Positions 58,183 to 64,000 of a DNA stretch of 64,000 bases are shown piece after piece. Every line of letters begins with the position of its first letter. Position 1 is the first letter of the stretch. This DNA is from VAXT01 sp038040395. GTDB taxonomy: Bacteria > Actinomycetota > Thermoleophilia > Gaiellales > Gaiellaceae. The notes beneath the pieces were generated by a model. It did not search any database. It had not been told where the DNA came from and saw nothing but the letters and a program-made list of their open reading frames with translations. The stretch is from positions 1 to 64,000 of the forward strand of contig JBBPIJ010000005.1 in NCBI GenBank assembly GCA_038040395.1, written 5' to 3'. A program made the position numbers and the translations under genes.

Positions 58183-59005
58183 CGCCGAGCCGCATTCGGT
58201 AGCCGAGGAACATCTCGACCTCGCGCTCGCCGAGGGCACGCTCGCACGCGTCACGTAGGGCGGCGAGCCCGATCTCGTCCTCGCTGACGCCCTCCTTCAG
58301 CAGCACCGTCAGCGGGCCTAGGCTGAGCGCCATGCCGATGACGCGCTGGGCGCTGCCGCGCTCCCGTGAGTGGAGGACCACCTCGCGCGTGTATCGAAAG
58401 TGGCCACTGTCTCGCATCCGCTCGAGATGCCCCTCCTTGGAGTAGCGCATGCGGCCCCGCGGCCCTGAGCGCAAGCGGCCGACGTGCCCCAGCATCTCCT
58501 CGTACGCCGCGTCCACCTCCGGGTGGACGACCGGCGGCCAGTCGTAGTCGTACGCCGCGAACACGCCTCCCGGGCGCAGGATCCGGGTGGCTTCGGCGAG
58601 AGTGGGCTCGGGCTCCATCCAGTGGAAGGACTGCGAGCAGGTGACGATGTCGGCGGCGCCGTCGGGGAGACCGGTCTGCTGCGCGTAGCCCTCGACGAAG
58701 CGGACGTTGTCCGCCGAGGTCGCCGATTCAGCCAATCGGCGCATCTCCGGGCTCGCCTCCACCCCAACGGCCTCGTCTGCCCGCTCGGCCCACGCGCGCG
58801 TCGACAACCCGGTTCCGCTGCCGAGGTCGACCACGAGGCGCGGGCGCTTCAGGTCCGCCTCGAGGCAGAGGACGTCGAGCAAAGCCGCCGGCGGAGCAGG
58901 GCGGTCCGAGTCGTAACCGGCCGCAAAGCCCTCGCCCGAGTATCCCGACGTGCGCAGGAGGCGCTGGGAGTAGTACCCGATCAGGTCGTCCGAATACTCG
59001 GTCAA
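58175..59005 (-). CDS. Class I SAM-dependent methyltransferase
   Basis: 276 aa Methyltransf_11 type: motif I LVVDLGSGTGLSTRAW, VGVEASPEMRRLAE, motif with DIVTCSQSFHWMEPE and LRPGGVFAAYDYDW. Substrate unknown; WPPVVHPEVDAAYEEML resembles small-molecule methyltransferases. TTG start (59003-59005). Overlaps the convergent DUF402 gene by 8 bp. Confidence 0.9.
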   Translation of the reverse strand: MTEYSDDLIGYYSQRLLRTSGYSGEGFAAGYDSDRPAPPAALLDVLCLEADLKRPRLVVDLGSGTGLSTRAWAERADEAVGVEASPEMRRLAESATSADNVRFVEGYAQQTGLPDGAADIVTCSQSFHWMEPEPTLAEATRILRPGGVFAAYDYDWPPVVHPEVDAAYEEMLGHVGRLRSGPRGRMRYSKEGHLERMRDSGHFRYTREVVLHSRERGSAQRVIGMALSLGPLTVLLKEGVSEDEIGLAALRDACERALGEREVEMFLGYRMRLGVT

Positions 59006-59019
59006 GCCGCGGGGCAGTC

Positions 59020-59025
59020 TAGAAT
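59020..59025 (+). promoter_or_regulatory. Candidate -10 box of the PI operon
   Basis: TAGAAT lies 6 nt before the GTG at 59032; no SD is present, so a leaderless transcript is predicted. Confidence 0.42.
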
Positions 59026-59031
59026 GGGCCT

Positions 59032-59781
59032 GTGTCCGGTATCGCCTCGGCCGCCCGAGTCCGGATCCTTCCGCATGGGCCTCTAGACCTTCTCCGCCAG
59101 CTCGCGATCTGGTTCGGCTTCCTGTACGCGTACCGCTACACGCGCGGAATCGCCGACCGCGATCCGTTCAAGGCCTTCCACAACGGGCTGCGCATCGCGG
59201 ATGTCGAGCATCGCTTCACCGGCTTGTGGGAGCTCTCGCTCCAGAGCTTCGTCGCGTCCTCGAGCCTGCTCAACGAGTTGACCTCCTGGACGTACTGGCA
59301 CTCCCAGTTCACCGTGCTGGGGCTTTCCCTCCTCTGGATCTATCTCCGCCGGAACGAGGCGTTCGTCCGCGTGCGAAACACGCTCCTGCTCGCCAACGTC
59401 ATCGGCCTCCTCGGCTTCGTCCTCGTCCCGACTGCGCCGCCGCGAATGTTCCCGGAGCTCGGCTTCGTGGACACGCTCGCCGGCTTCGGCATCAACCACG
59501 ACAGCGCGATCGTCCGAGCCGACGCGAATCCCTACGCGGCGATGCCCAGCCTGCATGCAGCCGACGCCCTCATCATCGGGGTCGCGCTCGCGATCCTCGT
59601 CCGCCCTCGCTGGCTGAAGGCGATCTGGCTGATCTGGCCCGCGTGGGTCTGGTTCTCCGTGATGGCGACGGGCAACCATTTCTGGCTCGACATCCTTGCG
59701 GGCATCCTCGTCGCAGCGGCCGCCGCCGGGATCCTCAACCGCAAGTACCTTCGGCGCATCCTCTCGCCGGCTCCCGCCTAG
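59032..59781 (+). CDS. PAP2-like membrane phosphatase/inositolphosphotransferase-type protein
   Basis: 249 aa, six TM helices. Motifs match the DUF/aureobasidin-resistance branch of PAP2: FHNGLRIADVEHR near the N terminus, VPTAPPRMFPELGFVDT, AMPSLHAADALIIG and TGNHFWLDILAG (catalytic His residues). It likely acts on an inositol phospholipid precursor, since a CDP-alcohol transferase and ino1 follow. GTG start; 4 nt before the next gene's TTG. Confidence 0.83.
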   Translation: MSGIASAARVRILPHGPLDLLRQLAIWFGFLYAYRYTRGIADRDPFKAFHNGLRIADVEHRFTGLWELSLQSFVASSSLLNELTSWTYWHSQFTVLGLSLLWIYLRRNEAFVRVRNTLLLANVIGLLGFVLVPTAPPRMFPELGFVDTLAGFGINHDSAIVRADANPYAAMPSLHAADALIIGVALAILVRPRWLKAIWLIWPAWVWFSVMATGNHFWLDILAGILVAAAAAGILNRKYLRRILSPAPA

Positions 59782-59785
59782 TGCC

Positions 59786-60412
59786 TTGACGGAGGGGCTC
59801 GGCCGGCTGAAGGCTGGCTACACGACGGGCGTGCGGCGACTGGCGGCCCGCTCCATGGAGGGCCTCGCGCGCACGCGCGTGTCACCGAACGCCCTGACCG
59901 CGGCCGGTGTCCTCCTCTGCGCCGCGGCTGCCGTCGTCGTCTACTTCGAGTACCGCGCCGAGCTGCTCGCGTTCTGGGTCGGGGCCGTGCTGTTCGTGAT
60001 CGGCTCGGTCCTGGACATCCTCGACGGGGCGCTCGCCCGCCGGAGCGGCAAGGGGACGCCGTTCGGGGCGTTCCTCGACTCGACGACCGATCGGATGAGC
60101 GAGGGGTTCATGCTCGGCGCGATCGCACTGGTGTTCACGCGCGACGGGAACGAGCTCGCGGTGGCCTTCACGTTCGCCGCAGTGTCCGGCTCGTTCCTGG
60201 TCAGCTATACCCGCGCCCGGGCGGAGGCGCTCGGGCTAAAAGGCGACGTTGGCATCGGAAGCCGGGCAGAGCGCGTCGTCGTCATCGTCGCCGGTCTCGT
60301 CCTCGCGCCCTGGGGCGCACTGCCCTGGGCGATCTACGTCCTGACCGCGACGGCGTGGATCACGGTTGTGCAGCGAGTGCTAGCAGTTCGCGCACAGCTT
60401 CGCACTCGGTGA
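59786..60412 (+). CDS. CDP-alcohol phosphatidyltransferase (PI/PI-phosphate synthase-like)
   Basis: 208 aa, about six TM helices. The signature DILDGALARRSGKGTP then FGAFLDSTTD matches Dx2DGx2ARx8Gx3Dx3D exactly. In actinobacteria this branch joins CDP-diacylglycerol to inositol-1-phosphate. The neighbouring ino1 supports that reaction; phosphatidylglycerol-phosphate synthase is the alternative. TTG start 59786, 4 nt after the upstream stop. The 3' end contains the first TGCTAGCA palindrome. Confidence 0.9.
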   Translation: MTEGLGRLKAGYTTGVRRLAARSMEGLARTRVSPNALTAAGVLLCAAAAVVVYFEYRAELLAFWVGAVLFVIGSVLDILDGALARRSGKGTPFGAFLDSTTDRMSEGFMLGAIALVFTRDGNELAVAFTFAAVSGSFLVSYTRARAEALGLKGDVGIGSRAERVVVIVAGLVLAPWGALPWAIYVLTATAWITVVQRVLAVRAQLRTR

Positions 60413-60443
60413 TAATCTGCTAGCAGCAGTCCGCTGCTAGCAG
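60378..60443. promoter_or_regulatory. Three TGCTAGCA palindromes, probable operators of ino1
   Basis: Copies at 60378-60386, 60417-60426 and 60434-60443; the last two form CTGCTAGCAG twice, 17 bp apart, ending 1 bp before the ATG. GATAAT at 60411-60416 is a candidate -10 box, so the sites cover the presumed transcription start. Likely bound by the ribbon-helix-helix domains encoded just downstream. Confidence 0.65.
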
Positions 60444-60444
60444 A

Positions 60445-61920
60445 ATGGCCAAACGAGACCAGAAGAGCATCCTTGTTCGGATGCCGAAGACTCTGAAGCG
60501 GCGACTCGCGCGCGAGGTCGCCCGCCGTGAGAGCACCCTGAACGACGTCGCCGTCGATCTTCTGGCCTCGGAGTTCGGCGTGGACTTCACGCCCAGTGGC
60601 CGACGAGGGCCTGTGCCAGGTGATACCGGCGCAGTCCTCCTGCGCGTCCCGCCCGAGCTCAAACGGCAGCTCGACGCCGCAGCGCGCGAGCGCCATTCCA
60701 GCACGAACAAAGTCGTCGTCGCGTCGCTCTCCGAGCGGCTCGGCGTCTCCACACCAGGAAAGGAAGCAATGCCTCGTAGAAACGGTTCACAGAACGGCAA
60801 GAGCCGAGGGAGCGGCAAGGTTCGCGTCGCGATCATCGGCGTCGGCAACTGCGCCAACTCTCTCCTCCAGGGCGTCGAGTACTACAAGGACGCAGATCCG
60901 GACCAGTTCGTCCCCGGCTTGATGCACGTCGACCTCGGCGGCTATCACGTCCGCGACGTCGAGTTCACGGCCGCGTTCGACGTGACGAAGGCGAAGGTCG
61001 GCAAGGATCTCGCCGACGCGATCTGGGCGAAGCCCAACGACACGATCAAGTTCGCGAACGTGCCCAAGACCGGCATCACCGTCTCTCGCGGTATGACCCA
61101 CGACGGGCTCGGCAAGTACATCTCTGAAGTCGTCGAGAAGGCCCCTGGCGACACGGACGACGTCGTCAGCATCCTCAAGGAGACGGGCACCGACGTCGTC
61201 GTCAACTACCTCCCGGTCGGCTCAGAGGAGGCGACCAAGTGGTACACCGAGCAGATCCTGAACGCGGGCTGCGCAATGGTGAACTGCATGCCGGTCTTCA
61301 TCGCCAAGGGCGGCTACTTCGGGGACCGGTTCGCGGATCGCGGGCTGCCGATCATCGGCGACGACATCAAGTCGCAGGTCGGCGCGACGATCACGCACCG
61401 CGTGCTCACGTCGCTCTTCCGCGACCGCGGCGTCAAGCTCGACAAGACGATGCAGCTGAACGTCGGCGGCAACTCCGACTTCCTGAACATGCTCGAGCGC
61501 GAGCGCCTCGAGTCGAAGAAGATCTCGAAGACGAACGCCGTCACGTCGATGCTCGACTACGACCTGGGTGAGGGCAACGTCCACGTCGGGCCCTCCGACC
61601 ACGTGCCGTGGCTCACCGACCGCAAGTGGGCCTACATCCGGATGGAGGGCAAGGCTTTCGGCGACGTGCCGCTCAATCTCGAGCTGAAGCTCGAGGTCTG
61701 GGACTCGCCGAACTCGGCAGGAATCGTGATCGACGCCGTCCGCCTCGCGAAGCTCGCTCTGGACAACGGCGTCGGCGGCGCGCTCGAAGGCCCGAGCGCC
61801 TATCTCATGAAGTCGCCGCCGAAGCAGCTCCAGGACGACGACGCGCACGACGCGGTCGAGCGCTTCATCAAGCAGTACGGGCGCAAGCCCGCGAAGCAGC
61901 GCGCGGCCGCGAAAGCCTAG
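60445..61920 (+). CDS. ino1: Inositol-3-phosphate synthase with N-terminal tandem ribbon-helix-helix domains
   Basis: 491 aa. Residues about 120-480 are a full actinobacterial Ino1: RVAIIGVGNCANSLLQGVEY (NAD loop), LPVGSEEATKWY, GDDIKSQVGATITHR, MQLNVGGNSDFLNMLERERL and KLEVWDSPNSAG; it converts glucose-6-P to inositol-3-P. Before it lie two RHH-like segments, about 8-46 (ILVRMPKTLKRRLAREVARR) and 63-101 (VLLRVPPELKRQLDAAARE), in the same frame with no stop. ATG 60445 lacks an SD. ATG 60769 (residue 109) has AGGAA at 60756-60760, 8 nt upstream, and would give the usual 383-aa enzyme. Confidence 0.95.
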   Translation: MAKRDQKSILVRMPKTLKRRLAREVARRESTLNDVAVDLLASEFGVDFTPSGRRGPVPGDTGAVLLRVPPELKRQLDAAARERHSSTNKVVVASLSERLGVSTPGKEAMPRRNGSQNGKSRGSGKVRVAIIGVGNCANSLLQGVEYYKDADPDQFVPGLMHVDLGGYHVRDVEFTAAFDVTKAKVGKDLADAIWAKPNDTIKFANVPKTGITVSRGMTHDGLGKYISEVVEKAPGDTDDVVSILKETGTDVVVNYLPVGSEEATKWYTEQILNAGCAMVNCMPVFIAKGGYFGDRFADRGLPIIGDDIKSQVGATITHRVLTSLFRDRGVKLDKTMQLNVGGNSDFLNMLERERLESKKISKTNAVTSMLDYDLGEGNVHVGPSDHVPWLTDRKWAYIRMEGKAFGDVPLNLELKLEVWDSPNSAGIVIDAVRLAKLALDNGVGGALEGPSAYLMKSPPKQLQDDDAHDAVERFIKQYGRKPAKQRAAAKA

Positions 61921-61925
61921 TCACC

Positions 61926-61962
61926 AAAAACGGTGAGGGCCGGTCCCAGACCGGCCCTCACC
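61926..61962 (-). terminator. 14-bp hairpin terminator between ino1 and the PKD gene
   Basis: GGTGAGGGCCGGTC (61932-61945) and GACCGGCCCTCACC (61949-61962) pair perfectly around a 3-nt loop. On the minus strand it is followed by GTTTTTG, an intrinsic terminator for the gene at 61990; on the plus strand it may still slow ino1 transcripts. Confidence 0.82.
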
Positions 61963-61989
61963 TCCCTCGGGCGGAGAAGCCCAGGGTTC

Positions 61990-64000
61990 CTAGTGGGCGA
62001 ACAACCCGACGTCGTCGAACTTGACGGTGCCGGTCGTCACCAGATCGGTTGGGGCGAACCCCTTCAGGGCGATGCGCACATTGGCCACGCCGGCGGGAAC
62101 CGTCACCGTGTTCTCGAGCGCCCGGAACCCCTGCGTCGAGAGCGGCGCGGTGATCAACGTCACTGTGTTGAGCACGTTTCCGAGAGGCCCCAGATAGATG
62201 AGGCCGGCTGACGGAGCCGAGGAGGCCCCAGCTACGTTCACGAAGACGACGAGATCGAGCACCTCGCCAGGCACTACCGCCACTGGGTCACTCGTCCAGC
62301 TCGGCGATCCGTTGACGAGAGCGTTCCCGCCGTTCCCGCTCGTCGACGCGGCTTTGGAGCCCTCGGTGCCGCCGCTTTGGCTGTAAGAGGCCGACCCGGC
62401 TCCGGTGCTCGAGCCCGACCACGAATCTGGAGCGCTGCCGGAGCTCGACTGCTCGAAGGAGCCGTTCGACACCTTGTTGCCCTTGATCGTGAAGGTGCGC
62501 TGAGCCGAGTTGTTCGTCTCGTTCGACTCGTTGACGACGTTGGTGACATCGGCAGTGGCTCGCATGACGTGCTGGCCCTGCATGTTGTTCGTGCGCAGGT
62601 CGACAGCCACCTGCTGTGAGCCGCCAGCCGGGATCGAGCCCGTCGCGACGACACCGATCACCGTCGAGGGTTCGAGCTTGAACTCGGTCTGAGATGGAGC
62701 GGCGGTGCTGCCGCCGCTGTTCGCCACGGTCGCCGTGAAGGTGACCTTCTCGCCCTGGCGCGCGTTGCTATTGCTCGCGACCAGGCTCGTTACCTGAAGA
62801 TCGGCCCTGGAGATCACCGCGACTGCGATCGTGTCGGTGTCGGAGAGGCCTGTGCCGTTCGTGTCCGTTACCTCGAGCCGTGCGTTGTAGGTGCCTCCCG
62901 CGGTGTAGGTGTGATGCTGTACCTGGCCGGTTGCGTCGTACGAGCCGTTGCCGTCGAAGTCCCACCGGTACCTAAGCTCGCTCGAGGGGCCGTCGTCGGT
63001 CGACGCGCTCCCGTCGAACGTGACCTCTTCGCCGACGACTGCCGGATTCGGCCTCGCCTGCGCTACGGCGGTCGGCGAGACGTTGAAGTTCCCGCCCTCG
63101 TAGCCGTAGTCGAACGGAGCGCAGCCTGCACCGACGGTGATGCTGACGTTGGCTATGAGGTCGTACGGTGGGTTGAGCGGTCCGATCGTCTCCTCGCCGG
63201 CCATCGAGTTGACGTTGAAGCTCAGGCAGTTGAACTGGAAGTGCCAGTTCCCGTCGTCGCTTCCCGGATCCGCGTAGTTATCGGTGTGCCCGACGTCGGA
63301 GTCGGAGAACGAGTTGTCTCCGGGCACATCGGTCCACGCTGCATCGCCAAGGTTCGGCGTGTTGCTCCCGGGCTGCGGCTGCGAGTCGAGGGGGCTCACC
63401 GCGGGCGGGTCGTCCACACCGAAGTTTCCGTAGCCGTGCGCCTCGTCGTTGTAGACGAGCAGAAGCCCCGGCAGGAACGCGATCGGGTCGCGGTCGTTCT
63501 GCCCTCTACCCTCGAGGTCGAAGCTGGACCTGTCTCGTAGGACCATGTAGTACGCGTGGTCGGCAGGAGAACCGTCGGTGGCGGAAACGTACTGCCACCC
63601 GTCCGTGCACTGCGCCGCCGACCGGGTCTGGTCCTTGCAGCCGCCGTTGAAGACGCGCGGGTCGTCCGGGTCGGCGCTGGACTCGAAGTCGGTCTCATAG
63701 AGGACCTGGTCACCGGCGGTGATCCGCAGGTCGTCGATGAACCAGCCCGGCCGGGCGAGGCCAGGATCGGTGGCGTACGAGAAGCGGAGCACGGTGGCAC
63801 TCCCGTCGGACGAGAAGGTGTACTCGTCGTCGAGGAAGCCACCCTCCGGGTACACACCGATGAGCCGATCCGCCTCTTGTGTGCCGTCGTCGTACGATCC
63901 GCTCGTGCCCGTGAGGCCGTTGCCGTATTGCGCCTGGCAGGCATTCGCGGTCGGGTTGAACGTCGCCGTCGTGTAGTTGTTCTGAGACGGCAAGGATTGA
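61990..64000 (-). CDS. Large secreted M6-peptidase-type protein with PKD and CARDB domains (5' end outside window)
   Basis: 670 visible residues, frame open at the right edge. First part (about 1-285): YSYDDGTQ-like GSYDDGTQEADRLIGVYPEG, RPGWFIDDLRI and ETDFESSADPDDPR, typical of the beta region of immune-inhibitor-A M6 proteases; the catalytic HExxH would lie outside. Then a PKD domain (about 300-390, SASTDDGPSSELRYRWDFDG), a CARDB/adhesion module (about 395-500, ASNSNARQGEKVTFTATVAN) and a C-terminal carbohydrate-binding-like beta domain (about 505-667). Exported, probably a protease or adhesin. Confidence 0.8.
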   Translation of the reverse strand, partial: QSLPSQNNYTTATFNPTANACQAQYGNGLTGTSGSYDDGTQEADRLIGVYPEGGFLDDEYTFSSDGSATVLRFSYATDPGLARPGWFIDDLRITAGDQVLYETDFESSADPDDPRVFNGGCKDQTRSAAQCTDGWQYVSATDGSPADHAYYMVLRDRSSFDLEGRGQNDRDPIAFLPGLLLVYNDEAHGYGNFGVDDPPAVSPLDSQPQPGSNTPNLGDAAWTDVPGDNSFSDSDVGHTDNYADPGSDDGNWHFQFNCLSFNVNSMAGEETIGPLNPPYDLIANVSITVGAGCAPFDYGYEGGNFNVSPTAVAQARPNPAVVGEEVTFDGSASTDDGPSSELRYRWDFDGNGSYDATGQVQHHTYTAGGTYNARLEVTDTNGTGLSDTDTIAVAVISRADLQVTSLVASNSNARQGEKVTFTATVANSGGSTAAPSQTEFKLEPSTVIGVVATGSIPAGGSQQVAVDLRTNNMQGQHVMRATADVTNVVNESNETNNSAQRTFTIKGNKVSNGSFEQSSSGSAPDSWSGSSTGAGSASYSQSGGTEGSKAASTSGNGGNALVNGSPSWTSDPVAVVPGEVLDLVVFVNVAGASSAPSAGLIYLGPLGNVLNTVTLITAPLSTQGFRALENTVTVPAGVANVRIALKGFAPTDLVTTGTVKFDDVGLFAH

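Overview
This is a 64 kb stretch of a high-GC, tightly packed bacterial chromosome. Gene content and order point to Actinomycetota. The run metG-tatD-rsmA-ispE, glmU-prs-rplY-pth, mfd-(PPIase lipoprotein)-mazG-eno-ftsB-DUF501 is a classic actinobacterial backbone, and HspR, a BldC-like HTH, an actinobacterial-type Ino1 and a CDP-alcohol PI(P) synthase agree with it. The PASTA-tailed beta-propellers and general style suggest a deep class such as Thermoleophilia (Gaiellales/Solirubrobacterales), but that is inference. No insertion sequence, prophage, CRISPR or rRNA was seen. One tRNA (Gln, TTG) is present.

Layout. 1-6.2 kb: the end of a RES-domain gene, a NarL-type two-component pair, an FAD oxidoreductase/VOC pair, a 7Fe ferredoxin, DUF309 and Nudix genes. 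6.2-9.3 kb: cytochrome c/thiol redox genes (CcdA-like, a double CcmH, CcmG) and an L,D-transpeptidase. 9.3-16.2 kb: GDPD, a membrane spermidine-synthase-like protein, a multi-GAF SpoIIE phosphatase, a PAP2 protein and a BldC-REC regulator. 16.2-36.5 kb: one long minus-strand housekeeping series (DUF501, FtsB, pyk, eno, mazG, parvulin lipoprotein, mfd, pth, rplY, prs, glmU, tRNA-Gln, ispE, rsmA, tatD, metG, M23 protein, rsmI). 36.5-44.9 kb: ROK kinase and LytR-CpsA-Psr genes, two membrane glycosyltransferase-like paralogues, and a pseudouridine salvage pair (PfkB kinase plus PsuG). 44.9-56.5 kb: secreted beta-propeller/PASTA proteins around the dnaK-grpE-dnaJ-hspR operon, which ends in a 31-codon clpB stump. 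56.6-64 kb: moaA, a frameshifted DUF402 gene, a phosphatidylinositol-type operon (PAP2-like, CDP-alcohol transferase, Ino1) and a large secreted M6/PKD-type protein cut by the window edge.

Most notable points. (i) The ino1 reading frame begins with two ribbon-helix-helix domains, is preceded by three TGCTAGCA palindromes and contains an internal start with a Shine-Dalgarno sequence, so it looks like a self-regulated enzyme made in two forms. (ii) A 165-223 bp element with 17-bp terminal inverted repeats and a covarying central hairpin occurs twice, once in frame inside ccmH. (iii) Several genes, including pyk, have no ATG/GTG/TTG at the position their conserved N terminus requires. (iv) A PAP2 ORF continues in frame directly after the TAG of a response regulator. 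(v) Many genes appear to be leaderless, with a TANNNT box 6 nt before the start codon.
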